From positions 30,581 to 94,580 of the forward strand of contig JASANC010001016.1 of NCBI GenBank assembly GCA_030248135.1: DNA of 64,000 nucleotides. The letters are read 5' to 3'. A program made the translations under genes and the position numbers. Positions within the stretch are counted from its first letter, which is position 1. The number at the start of each line of letters is the position of its first letter. Positions 24,774 to 35,999 of the stretch are shown here, one piece after another. Source of the stretch: Theristus sp. LFF4_11 (Eukaryota; Nematoda; Chromadorea; Monhysterida; Xyalidae). The notes below the pieces were generated by a model. The model did not search any database. It was not told the origin of the DNA and saw only the letters and a program-made list of their open reading frames with translations.

Positions 24774-26336
24774 TAGGGTTGTTAAAAAAAACAAAAATCG
24801 CCATTTTTGTTAAAAAATTTTTTTTTAAATTTCAAAAATCAAAGTTGTGCTAAATCAATCAGGGAGTCCGAAGAACCACATATGATATGCAAGCGCCTCC
24901 CGAATGACTCCCGTATGGCGGAACTTTGCAGATTTTGTTTTGGTGACCTCAATTACCTCTTTTCCAAACCGTCACCATGCCTCTTCTTGTGTTTTGACCT
25001 CCAACACGTCACTAATTGTCCTCAGCTAAGCTAATGCTAAAGTAAAGACAAACATACCGCCTTGAAATTCGATCAATTCTTCTGATGGTGTCGCGACGAC
25101 ACGACACGAAGCAGCAACCAGACAACGTAGCGCTTGCAAACGGAGCAGCGAGCACAATCGGACGCTCTGCGAGGCGAATCGTGACCTTATCTGCATCGGA
25201 AATGGTAGGCCAAGCTTTGGGACTAGGGTTGTTAAACAAAAATGAAAATTAAAAAAAAAGTGATTAAAAAAACAAAAATGCCGATTTAAAAAAAAAATCG
25301 AAAAATTTTCCTCTAATATGCTCTGAATTCTGAAAACCTCAATTTTGGCAAAATTTTTCGAAAGTTCAACAAAAATTTTCTTTGATTATACCCCGTAAAA
25401 CCTTTAGCAGTCGATTTTGGGCCGTTTTACCGACTGATTTTAGGCTACGACAACATCTGCGATGAAGTTTTTGAGCGTCCCAAAGCTTGGCCTACCATTT
25501 CCGATGCAGATAAGGTGACGATTCGCCTCGCAGAGCGTCCGATTGTGCTCGCTGCTCCGTTTGCAAGCGCTACGTTGTCTGGTTGCTTGCTGCTTCGTGT
25601 CGTGTCGTCGCGACACCATCAGAAGAATTGATCGAATTTCAAGGCGGTATGTTTGTCTTCACTTTAGCATTGGTTTAGCTGGGGACAATTAGTGACGTTT
25701 TGGAGGTCAAAACACAAGAAGAGGCATGGTGACGGTTTGGAAAAGGGGTAATTGAGGTCACCAAAACAAAATCTGCAAAGTTCCGTCATATGGGAGTCAT
25801 TCGGGAGGCGCTTGCATATCATATGTGGTTCTTCGACTCCCTGATTGATTTAGCACAACTTTGATTTTTGAAATTTTAAAAAAAATTTGAAAAAAAACAA
25901 AAATGACGATTTTTGTGTTTTTTTAACAACCCTATTTGAGATATAAAAACATGCAACTGCCGTATTTCTTGTTCTCTCCAAACACAGGAAAGAAAAAATT
26001 TTATCACCTTATGTGTTAGATTGATTGGTTTAGATTAGAGCCTCTGACTTTACGCCTCAGATCATATCCTTTAAGAATGTATACAAATCATTTGGGACGC
26101 TCAAAAACTTCATCGCAGATGTTGTCGAAGCCTAAAATCAGTCGGTAAAACGGTCCAAAATCGACTGCTAAAGGTTTTACGAGGTATAATCAAAAAAAAA
26201 TTTTGTTGAACTTTCGAAAAATTGTGCCAAAATTGAGGTTTTCAGAGCATATTAGAGGAAAATTTTTCGAATTAAAAAAAATCAGCATTTTTTAATTACT
26301 TTTTTTTTAAATTTTCATTTTTGTTTAACAACCCTA
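24774..26336. mobile_element. Family A hAT-like element, outer copy, broken by an inner copy
   Basis: Ends are TAGGGTTGTTAAA (left) and TTTAACAACCCTA (right), flanked by a perfect 8-bp duplication, CTCGGGGG, at 24766-24773 and 26337-26344. The family's body (AATCAATCAGGGAGTCCGAAG ... GGTAGGCCAAGCTTTGGGAC) runs to 25223 and resumes at 26091 with TTTGGGACGCTC. The gap holds an inverted second copy plus a fragment of another repeat. No transposase; full length without the insert is about 0.7 kb. Confidence 0.85.
25224..25934 (-). mobile_element. Family A hAT-like element, inner inverted copy
   Basis: A full-length 711-bp copy in the opposite orientation, inserted in the outer copy. TTTGGGAC precedes it (25216-25223). 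The same 8-mer reappears at 26091, and TTTGAGAT follows the element directly, so the right side has been altered by an extra 150-bp fragment (25935-26090). That fragment resembles the repeat at 39880-40060 in reverse. Confidence 0.8.
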
Positions 26337-27191
26337 CTCGGGGGGGGGGCTCTGGGGGGCAGTACCGTGGGCCCAAAAAAAATTCGAAGGGGGGGGTATG
26401 ATGGGGTATGATGGGGTGCCGACCAAAAAGTGAGGGGGTCCAAACTATGGTAACGTGGGACCCCCCAGGGGGGTCCCAGGGGGGGTGCATTTTTTCAAAT
26501 TTTTCTGTGGGGGGTCCACCCCCCCCACCCCCATGATATTTTTTCGCTTAAATTTTGAATGAAAAACGCTAAATTTTGCTGCAAAATCTTTGAAATTACA
26601 ATGAAGATGGTCAAGTTATCATATATTCAGCTTATATTATGGACTTTATGGACAAAAAATCATGATTTTCGAAAAAAATTTTAGGGTGTGCAGAAAATTT
26701 TGGGGGGGTCTCCGCCAGACAAAATTTCATGGGGGTGTGGGGGGGGTGTCGGCCAAATTTTCGAGGGGGGGTCCGATGGGGGGTGCCCGGTTTTAGGGGG
26801 GGTGGCACGGTCCCCCCCCCACCCGACGGTCTCTGGTGCTCTGGGGGGGGGGTGTACCCCCCCCCACCCCCCGCCCACGGTACTGCTGGGGGGGGGGAGC
26901 CGCCCCCCCAAAAAAATTTCGAATCTATCTCTATCAAACAGGTTTTTTCGGCTCAGCTATTATCTATCCAAAAAAAAATTTTTAGCCAGCTATCTATCTG
27001 AAAATTTTTGTGTTTATGTCGATTTATGTCGAAGATATAAAATGAGTCAATTTTTGACAAAATTGACCATTTTTGCTCTAAATTCTTGAAAATTTCGCTA
27101 ATTTTAGGTAAAATACACGTTTATTTATACTTGATTTTTAGTGTATTTAGAGCATTATTTTGCTGTTTTTATAGCTGTTTAGCGTTTTAGC
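26337..27191. repeat. G/C-homopolymer mosaic repeats (families B and C)
   Basis: Runs of 8-12 G or C alternate with AT-rich blocks. Family C core (about 26541-26700): AAACGCTAAATTTTGCTGCA followed by ATCATATATTCAGCTTATAT. Family B core (about 26893-27190): TCTCTATC, GGCTCAGCTATTATCTAT and CAGCTATCTATCTG. Proline/glycine-rich ORFs here are translation of the homopolymers and not genes. Confidence 0.75.
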
Positions 27192-28392
27192 CATAGTTGT
27201 TCCGAGGGGTTGGGGGGGGGCCGATATAGATAGCTGGAGCAAATTTTCCAGATAGATAGATAGCTGGAAAATTTTGGGGGGGGCCGCGGGGGGGCCATGT
27301 GACTTTGGGGGGGGGGGGCGTAGGGTTGTTAAAAATACAAAAATCGTCATTTTTGTTTAAAAAAAAATTTTTTTTTTTTAAATTTAAAAAATCAAAGTTG
27401 TGCTAAATCAATCAGGGAGTCCGAAGAACCACATATGATATGCAAGCGCCTCCCGAATGACACCCGTATGGCGGAACTTTGCAGATTTTGTTTTGGTGAC
27501 CTCAATTACCCCTTTTCCAAACCGTCACCATGCCTCTTCTTGTGTTTTGACCTCCAAAACGTCACTAATTGTCCCCAGCTAAGCTAATGCTAAAGTGAAG
27601 ACAAACATACCGCCTTGAAATTCGATCAATTCTTCTGATGGTGTCGCGACGACACGACACGAAGCAGCAACCAGACAACGTAGCGCTTGCAAACGGTGCA
27701 GCGAGCACAATCGGACGCTCTGCGAGGCTAATCGTCACCTTATCTGCATCGGAAATGGTAGGCTAAGCTTTGGGACGCTCAAAAACTTCATCGCAGATGT
27801 TGTCGAAGCCTAAAATCAGTCGGTAAAACGGCCCAAAATCGACTGCTAAAGGTTTTACGAGGTATAATCAAAGAAAATTTTTGTTGAACTTTCGAAAAAT
27901 TGTGCCAAAATTGAGGTTTTCAGAGCATATTAGAGGAAAATTTTTCGAATTTTTTTTTTAAATCGGCATTTTTGTTTTTTTTAATCACTTTTTTTTTTAA
28001 AAAAAATTTTCATTTTTGTTTAACAACCCTAGGGGGGCGGTCAAAATTTTGAAATTTTAGGGGCGGTCAAAATTTTGAAATTTTATAGATAGATAGCTAA
28101 AACGCTAAAAAGCTATAAAAACAGCAAAATAATGCTAAAAATACACTAAAAATCGAGTATAAACGCATATTTTACCTAAAATTAGCGAAATTTTCAAGAA
28201 TTATGAGCAAAAATGGTCAATTTTGGTAAAAAATTGACTCATTTTATGTCTTCGAAGACAAAATTTTTTAGATAGATAGCTGGCTGAAAAATTTTTTTAG
28301 ATAGATAATAGCTGAGCCGAAAAACCTGTCTGATAGAGATAGATTCGAAACTTTTTTGGGGGGGGGGCCCCCCCCCCCCCCTAGAACAACTA
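27192..28392. mobile_element. Family B foldback-type element interrupted by family A
   Basis: Left end CATAGTTGTTC followed by a G run; right end a C run then AGAACAACTA. The interior carries GATAGATAGCTGG motifs. Family A (27321-28031) is inserted in its G tract. Removing that insert restores a sequence like the uninterrupted family B copy at 55791-56262. Confidence 0.7.
27321..28031 (+). mobile_element. Family A hAT-like element, intact 711-bp copy
   Basis: Best reference copy. It runs from TAGGGTTGTTAAA to TTTAACAACCCTA and is flanked by a perfect 8-bp duplication, GGGGGGCG (27313-27320 and 28032-28039). Non-coding. The A-tailed and T-tailed termini flank a unique body shared with copies at 24774, 25224 and 40069, and with fragments at about 31109-31583 and 38141-38420. 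Confidence 0.88.
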
Positions 28393-29413
28393 CTATCTGT
28401 CTATCAAATTTCAAAATTTTGACCGCCCCCCCCAAATTTTCCAGCTATCTATCTATCTAGAAAATTTGCTCCAGCTATCTATAATCGCCCCCCCCCCAAC
28501 CCCTCGGCTCTGGAACAACTATGTCCGCAGTCCGGTGCGGAACTCACGCCGGTCCGGAGCAAGGGGAGCAGGGTTGGTTGGTTGTTAAACAAAAATCAAA
28601 TGACAAAAAAATTAAATAAAAAATATGGGATTTTCAAATTAATTTCTTTGTTAATTAAAAAATTGAATTTTGGCCATCTAGCATACTTTCATCTGAAAGG
28701 CATTTTTTTATTATTTGTTCGCGCGCCGGTTCCGGACGGAAACCTTAAGGTACCAAACTCCGGCGGAAACGGGCAATACTGCCCGAGCCCAATTTACCCT
28801 CGGCTCTGGAGGGAGTAGACCATTAGATCTTGTTATTATAGATTATAGGTTATATATTATAGATTATAGATTAGATTAGATCCACAGAAAGTGACATTAT
28901 GCTTTTTTGCCCAGAGTTTCATGTGTTTCTCGTTTCAAAAAAATTTTCTGTGTTCAACAATACTAAATTTTTGAATACTTAAGATAGAAACGCACCGGTT
29001 CACGTTGTTGTTGATGGACAACGCCGCGCTTCTTTGAGACGACAAATCGGCAACCGCCAAGAGTTGACAAAGCAGCTTTCTTTACATTTGAAGCGTAAAA
29101 ACAAGATAATTTACTGCTTTTTAGTCCATTAACGAGCTCATGAAACCAATTGCAGAAGCTTCTAAGCTTCTATCGGTATTTGGACCAGCGTAAGGTTGTT
29201 AAACAAAAATCGAAAATTAAAAAAGTGCTAAAAAACAAAAATGCCGATTCAAAAATTAAAATTTAGTTAATTAAGAAAACGAATTTTGGCCATCATACTT
29301 TCATTGTACTTTCATCTGAAAGACAGCGTTTAAGACACTTTCCACAGAAAGTGACATTATCCTTTTTAGCCCAGAGTTTCGTGTGTTTCTCGTTTCAAAA
29401 AATTTTCCCATGT
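28393..29413. repeat. Fragmented repeats, no gene
   Basis: A family B end fragment (28393-28523) is followed by AT-rich sequence and GGTACCAAACTCCGG-containing sequence also found near 24590. The stretches TTTTGGCCATC and CACAGAAAGTGACATTAT each occur twice (near 28670 and 29285; 28885 and 29341), so this is a partial duplication. No recognisable exon. Confidence 0.55.
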
Positions 29414-30269
29414 TCAACAACAGTAGCGAAAGCGGGACCTCGGGTGAGGGGGGTGTTTGCCTAATTGTAGAGGGGGGGTGTCAGGTGCCTTCTCGGTGAG
29501 GGGGGGGGTGCACGGGCAGAAAATTGTCCTGAGGGGGGTGCACTGGCAGAAAAATTTTGTGAAGGGGGTGCACGGGATCGCACGGGTAATACCAAATTTT
29601 TGCCTTGGAAAAACACAGAAATTCTTGTAAAATACAGAGTATCTTGATTCTTGATCAAAGAAGATGCTTGTTTGGTCAGAAACAACAAAATCTATGCAGG
29701 GACAGACACAAACGTCAAGAAAAATGCAAAAATTACGGTATTTTTTGGAAAAAGTGAGATGAGATTGACCACCGTGAGGGGGGGGGTGCGATCCAGTAGC
29801 GAAAACGGGACCTCGGGTGAGGGGTGTTTGCCTAATTTTAGAGGGGGGTGTCAGGTGCCTTCTCAGTGAGGGGGGTGCACGGGCATAAAATTTTTCCGAG
29901 GGGGTGCACTGGCACAAAAATTTCGTGAGGGGGTGCACGGGATCGCACGGGTAATATCTACCAAATTTTTGCCTTGGAAAAACACAGAAATTCTTGTAAA
30001 ATATAAAATATCTTGTGCAAAGAAGCTGCTTGTTTGGTCAGAAACAACAACAAAATCTATGCATGGACAGACACAAACGTCAAGAAAAATGCAAAAAATA
30101 CGGTATTTTTGGGAAAAATTAAGATGAGATTGACCACCGTGAGGGGGGGTGGATCCCGTGTTTTCTCGCGGAGGGGGGTGGAGGGAGTCTAGTACCCGTG
30201 TCGAGGACCCCCGCACTTTCGCTACTGGTGCGATCCCGTGTTTTCTCGCGGAAGGGGGTTTGGGGAGTC
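29414..30269. repeat. Family D G-rich repeat, two tandem copies
   Basis: Two copies (about 29419-29792 and 29793-30230) share GTAGCGAAA, GGGACCTCGGGTGAG, GTGCACGGGATCGCACGGGT and TTGCCTTGGAAAAACACAG, ending AGTCTAGTACCCGTGTCGAG. An inverted copy is at about 55480-55790 and a hAT-interrupted fragment flanks 23549-24245. No coding content. Confidence 0.75.
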
Positions 30270-30271
30270 TA

Positions 30272-31020
30272 CAGGGTGTTTCAGAAGTAGTGGGTAGGTG
30301 TTTGACGCGTGATTTCTCGAGTTGTGTTGAACCATATTCAATGAAGTTTTAGAAAGTTGTTTAGGAAAGTTCAACTTAGATTTGTGCAAAATTTAAAAAA
30401 AATTAATTTACCTGCACACAAATGACAGAGCAAAACACACAAAAACATTGATTTCAGCATGCAACTGGGGGTTCTTGTTTGGCACCGGGTGAAACATTAG
30501 CTTGTATGCGGCCGAATTGTTGCATGCATGAATACGAAATGTTTTTTATCCGATTTGTTTGCTTTTTGTTTTGTTTTTATATTTACCGGATTTTTGGACC
30601 GTGCTAAACCAGCGTACATTCGCGAGGAGGCGGTTTTGGCCGTGATGGATAGGTGTAGGTGATGCATTGAGGCTCATGGTGGACACTTTGAGAAATTTGA
30701 TTGAGTTGACTGTTGTCGTGGTTCTTGGTGTTTGCTGTTTTGAGCATGATCGCCACACACATTTTGAAGTGTTCTTTTGAATGCTTGCATTAAGTCTTGT
30801 CCTTTGTTGTCCGGTGATATCGCGTGATTTCTGGTCCATTTTTGAATATTTTTGTGTTTTGCTCTGTCATTCGTGTGCAGATAAATGAATTTTTCTGAAA
30901 TTTTGCACAAATCTAAGTTGAACTTTTCTGAACAACTGTCTAAAATTTCATTGAATATGGTTCAACACAACTCGAGAAATAACGCGTCAAACACCTACCG
31001 ACTACTTCTGAAACACCCTG
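30272..31020 (+). mobile_element. Mariner/IS630-like remnant (749 bp) with TA duplication
   Basis: Inverted ends start CAGGGTGTTTCAGAAGTAGT and extend about 80 bp. TA flanks both sides (30270-30271, 31021-31022). The neighbouring family D copy has GGAGTCTAGTACCCGTG with a single TA at this spot, giving an empty site. On the plus strand near 30607-30700 a decayed reading frame shows REEAVLAVMDRCR, a stop, then [13 protein letters not shown], like the C-terminus of mariner-type transposases. It is internally deleted and inactive. Confidence 0.82.
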
Positions 31021-31108
31021 TAGTACCCGTGTCGAGGTAAAGAGGGGAGGGGGGAAGGGGGGGTACACGGGCATCTGCCCGTGCTCGGGCAAAATTTTCG
31101 GCCAACAA

Positions 31109-31583
31109 CTTCAACAAAAAAAACTTCTGCGATGAAATTTTTGAGCGTCCGAAAAGCTTGGCTTACCATTTCCGATGCAAACAAAGTGACAATTCGCCTC
31201 GCAACCTAATTTCTGAACGTCCGAGCTGCTCCGTTTGCAAGCGCTACGTTGTCTGGCTGCGGTTTCGTGTCGTGTCGTCGCGACGTCATCAGAATGGATC
31301 GAATTTCAAGTTGGTATGTTTGTTTTCACTTCAGCTGGGGACAAATAGTGACGTTTTGGGGGTCAAAAGACAAGAAGAGGCATGGTAATGGTTTGGAAAA
31401 GGGGTAAATGAGTTCACCAAAACAAAATCATAAAAGTTCCGCCATACGGGAGTCATTCGGGAGGCGCTTGCATATTAAATGTGGTTCTTCGAACTCCCTG
31501 ATTGATTTAGCAAAACTTTGATTTTTGAAATTAAAAAAAATTTAAACAAAAATGACGATTTTTGTTTTTTTTACAACCCTACC
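31109..31583 (-). repeat. Family A fragment
   Basis: Inverted, truncated and diverged copy carrying AAGCTTGGCTTACCATTTCC, CGGGAGGCGCTTGCATAT and the terminal ACAACCCTA. It is missing one end. Confidence 0.7.
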
Positions 31584-31715
31584 CCAGCCCCCTTCCATGG
31601 AACAACTATGCTGGTAGGGTTGTTGTTAAACAACAAAAACAACAAAAAAATTAAACTAAAAAACAAAAATGCCGATTTACTTTTTTAATTCGAAAAAAAT
31701 CCCTATGTGGCATGC

Positions 31716-32300
31716 TCATACTCATGATCCACTAGCGCGCATGCACACGCTCCGGCCACAATAAAAACACGCAAATGTTCTGACATCTTTCTTCTTGAAA
31801 AGGCTTGGCTTAGGTTAGGATTAGGTCAGAATTATTCTTAGCTTGGAGTTAGAATTAGGCTTCAGGATTCAGCTTTTGTTTAGGTTTGTTCAGGCAATGT
31901 CCGTCGTCCGCCAACATCAGTGGTTTGATTTAGTACGACAGGCTAACCCATTCGCTCGCATTCCGCAATCAATTAACGCAATCGCAGATATGAAAATAAT
32001 TGCAAAAATTAAAATTAAAAAAATCAACACGTTTTCAGTTCCAGGAAAACAGAAGCAAATAAATGTCGATAAATCCGCGGGTGCACCTTGCTGTTAACAA
32101 AATCGCAAACATCTCTTACCCGGGCCGTAGGCACGGGTCAACTGCTAGTCTAATCCAAAAACTAAGCAAAGTGTTGTAGGCTTCCTAGGTCCTAAACCAA
32201 GCATTTTATATAAAGGCTCTTCGGAATCGGAAACCTGAATTTTTGAAAAAAAGTGTTTTGCCGTGATTTGTTTGATTGTGGTCATTTTTGGTTTTGTAAG
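31716..32300. repeat. Inverted CCTAATCC repeat and shared unit with 43500-43690
   Basis: 31716-31880 is the inverted form of the repeat at 23041 and 38460. The stretch 31960-32290 (CTAAGCAAAGTGTTGTAGGC, then TGTTTTGCCGTGATTTGTTT) recurs at about 43500-43690. Sequence 32300-33570 is AT-rich. It contains a repeat unit (about 32985-33190: AAGTGTCAAATTTGACGTGT, GGTTCTTCGTGCTATTTTG) that recurs at 48250-49265 and, inverted, at 57180-57345. Confidence 0.6.
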
Positions 32301-33570
32301 TTTGCCATTTCTGGTACAACGCCTACATGTTTAGTCCGACCACAACAAATCGCAAAATTTCACGAATAACGCAACCTCTTATTTTTTCGCACTTCCTCAT
32401 TCAACGAGCATCTTACAACTTTCTCTTCTTAACTCTATTCGAACACTCCATTTACTCAAACTACAGAATAGCAACGAACCAAATACAGTGGAGTGGATCA
32501 AGTGTGTCAATAATAGTATTTTTGTTAGGTTCACCATTTTGATTGCCTATGATAAATAGATATGGTCTTATCATTTTTTTATACAGCTGCGAAGACTACA
32601 ACGGCAAGTAATACAGGGTAGTAAAAAAGTATCTATTTGCCGGTTAAGGAAACATTTCCAAAAAAGTGTTTCCAAAAAAAATTTCCAATTACGTTTAGTT
32701 TTCATAATTTCAAAATGCCGCGTAGCCGTGAAACATTTTCCATGTGCGTGCAATTGCATATTAAGACACGTTCGAAAGATAATATCTGTTATTTGGCTAA
32801 TAACAAGTAACACTCAGTTATCACTTATAAGAGTGTTTTTACCATGTATTAATAATATGTTTCGCAAAGATAACAAAGTTCTGCACAAAATTATTTAAAA
32901 TAAAAAAACGCGATTTATTTCTTTTGACCTTTTTTGTTTTTTGTTTAGAATTCAAAGATATAACTTTGATTTGAAAATACTAACAACCACTGTAAAGCCG
33001 ATTAAACATGACAGCTTTTTTTCAAGGTGCAAAAAGCGCGCGAAACTTGATTGAAAAAAAGACGTCCAGGAACCCAACTAAGTGTCAAATTTGACGTGTT
33101 TCTTAAAATTTAAATTGGTTCTTCGTGCTATTTTGTTCGTTTTTTTAAACTGCACACACGATTGGCGATCGAATATCTCGGCATTTTTTTTAAAGACAAC
33201 TGCTAGTCTGCGACTAATGCCGCCGTGACGAGAATACAATAATAATGTACAAGGAGTCATACATGTTTTGGAGAAAAGATGTTTAAAATGTTATAATGAA
33301 CGGAATCCGCTGTTATTGTAAACACAATTTCTGCATTTTACTATGCATAGTTATGTCAAATGTTAACGATTTTTATTCACTTTCTCATGCAATTGCAACA
33401 ATTCAAAAAAGAAACATAACAATGTACATATACGTTCCATTTGTGTGTACCCTGTATCACTGCGCTGCATTTTAGATACTGCACAGTTCATTTAGTTTGA
33501 CAAAAATATGTTTTGATCTTGAACTTTCATTTGATTTGAAAATTTTGAAAAATAACTTTTCGAATTAAAA

Positions 33571-35735
33571 ATGATGACACCGTCAGTTTCTGTGGTTCAC
33601 TTGTTGTTTATAATGATGATTCCTAAAATATCGTCAAGTTTTATTGATATGAACTCGACGGTGGCCACGTTTGCCATGGAAGATGTGTGGAACGGGGATG
33701 TATATTACAAAGCACCGCTATGTCCAGCAGATCGTTTTCCGCCATGGTTGGACGGGTACTTTTTTGTCGAGATCGCTGGCTCCTACGGCAACGCTTCCAG
33801 CAGCGACGGACAAAAGTTGACGCACATGTTCGACGCCATTGGTGCACTCGCTCTGTTTGACATAAACCCGACGCAATCGACGTTCACCGGCAAATACTAT
33901 CCGTCGCGGGCGTACAAGTCAGTGCTCCACTCAGGCAAACGTCAAAACGAACACACGCACTCTTTCATGTCTGCCTGCAACATTTTCATGTTTTTTGCAA
34001 TTTCGAACGTCTTTGACAAACAAAAATTACACAGAATCTGGAATTTCTACGACCGAGATATGCGCAATTCAAAAGTGGCATGGTACACGTATGGTTCTCC
34101 ATACAACCGCTCAGCCAAACATCAATGGGATCCAATCGTGCATGGCACGTTAGCTGTAGATTTCAACCCGAATGTCGATTTCTGGCTCGTTGGGAATAAT
34201 ATCATGACAGGGGCGGAGTCACCAACAACGGTACATTTCTGTGCATGCACGGCTCATACTAAAAATGCGCATTTCGCAGTAATCAGCTGATCGGATGCCT
34301 TCAATCAGGTTGATCACAATCACAAAACGTTTTATCACTTTGAGATTTTTTAGCCCGGGTTAATTTTCAATGTGGAGCATGTGTCCGACTTCCAACTATT
34401 TCCGTTCATCGATGTTTCTGAAATGTTCACCAACCCAGAACGTGGTGTACGTCTGTTATGGTTTTCATTAAAAGTTTTTGCTTTTATCATGAGAAAAACA
34501 AAAATAGATCATGAGAAATTTATTTGCCGACGTGCATACACAGATTCAACCATTTTGGATTATGCCGATTCATACTCGAGAAGAACCAGATGGATCAATG
34601 TATGGGTCAGTAGTCGCGTTGGACGCAAGGCAGGCAAACATGGGCATTGTCGAAGAGTTGCAAGCAATTATTCGGTGAGAAAATAAAGATCAGAGTTGTA
34701 ACATTTACAGTGTATTGTTAAACAAAACATTTGTTCAGAATTTACCCAAACCACACGCGAGTCGTTGAATCGGCAATGTTTCCATGGGGGAAACTGAATT
34801 TGACGCATTGCGCTGACAATGGAGACTACGAAGGTGATAAATCGCATATCACTGGCTACATGCACTCGATTACTTCAACCGAAAAACTGCTGATTCTACC
34901 GATCACGTCAGTTTTGATGAAACCTTGCTTCCCACGGCAGCCGGCGCAAAACGAGAGCATTGTTTATCAACAACAGGCGTTGCCCGAAGTCGACCGAGAC
35001 ACAATGTTGCGATTCTTAGTTTACAACAAAACTAGCGAACGATTCATCACAGAACAACCGTTGAATTTCTCAGAAGCTCTGTTTGTTACCCATCAATGGA
35101 ACGCATATGAGAGGGAAGACGGCATGATTGTTGCGGACATGATAACGTACGGGCGCAACATTTATTACGCAATGACTCGTGAGCAGCTCGAGTCCAATGC
35201 AACAGCACTCTGTCAGGCCCAGCTGCGTCGGTTCCTGATCAATCTCGACAACGCCACGGTGACCTCCACAAGTCTTCTGCCGCTTGGCCAAGAAAGCAAC
35301 CAATGCTACGAGTTCAGCAACTTTAACAAAGACTATATCGGCCAGCGCTATCGCTACGGTTATGCGGTCAAGAACGCATATTGCGGTGGCAGCTCCATTG
35401 TGAAACTAAACATGGACACCCCGGAGCTGAATCCGATTGCTGAATTTCGGCCGGGGACAGACGTTGTGGTTGGTGAGCCGTGGTTTGTTGCGTCACCGAA
35501 TGCAACAGCGGAGGACGATGGCATCATCCTGGTGAAAGCGTCAAATCAAACGGCCATGCGTGGCGTGTTGTACGTGTTGGACGCCAGCACGTTCGCATTG
35601 CTCACATCAGCAGAAACACCAAGCTCGCTGCCACCAACAGGCTTGCACAACCGATTCTACAGTCGCGAACAACTTGGAATGCCACCCACTATTCAATCGG
35701 CGGCAGGGAAACGGAATGCTTTTGACTTTACTTAA
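33571..35735 (+). CDS. Carotenoid oxygenase family protein (BCO/RPE65-like)
   Basis: Iron(II)-dependent enzymes of this family cleave carotenoids or isomerise retinyl esters. Four phase-0/phase-2-consistent exons, 33571-34230, 34354-34446, 34544-34674 and 34739-35735, give 626 residues; typical members have about 530-550. The four family iron-ligand histidines are visible: H261 (MPIHTREEPDG), H337 (GYMHSITS), H413 (VTHQWNAYE) and H598 (GLHNRF). LTHMFDAIGALALF matches the conserved dimer/substrate core near residue 90, and the family EEDDGIIL-like block is present as AEDDGIILV. The N-terminus is hydrophobic (VVHLLFIMMIPKISSSF) and may be a signal peptide, unusual for animal BCOs, which are mostly cytosolic or mitochondrial. 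Sequence is divergent, so BCO1, BCO2 or RPE65 type cannot be assigned. Confidence 0.88.
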
Positions 35736-35999
35736 CTTTTATGTTGAATGAACGTTTTTTGGCACGCTGCTGCTTAAATTCATTATGGTGAAAGTTTTTG
35801 TGAAACGTGACGTTCATAATTATTGGTTCTGCCCACCAACACGGCAATTCATGGTGTTAATACATACATTGTACAATGTACTTTAGCATTAGTTCGATCA
35901 GTAGAGTAGTGGTAGAGGCAAATAAAAAAGCAAAACAGTACTAAAACTAACACTTTTTTGTAATCATGAATTTCTAAATTAAAAAGGTTTTTGTTTTGC

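Noticed and set aside
26632..27089. Pro/Gly-rich ORFs in G/C runs (also at 29414-29938, 54155-55795)
   Set aside because: They arise from homopolymer G or C tracts on both strands, have no splice logic and change frame with every run length.
32614..33455. TACAGGGTA ... TACCCTGTA as transposon ends
   Set aside because: Only nine bases mirror each other; adjacent sequence does not pair, so chance is likely.
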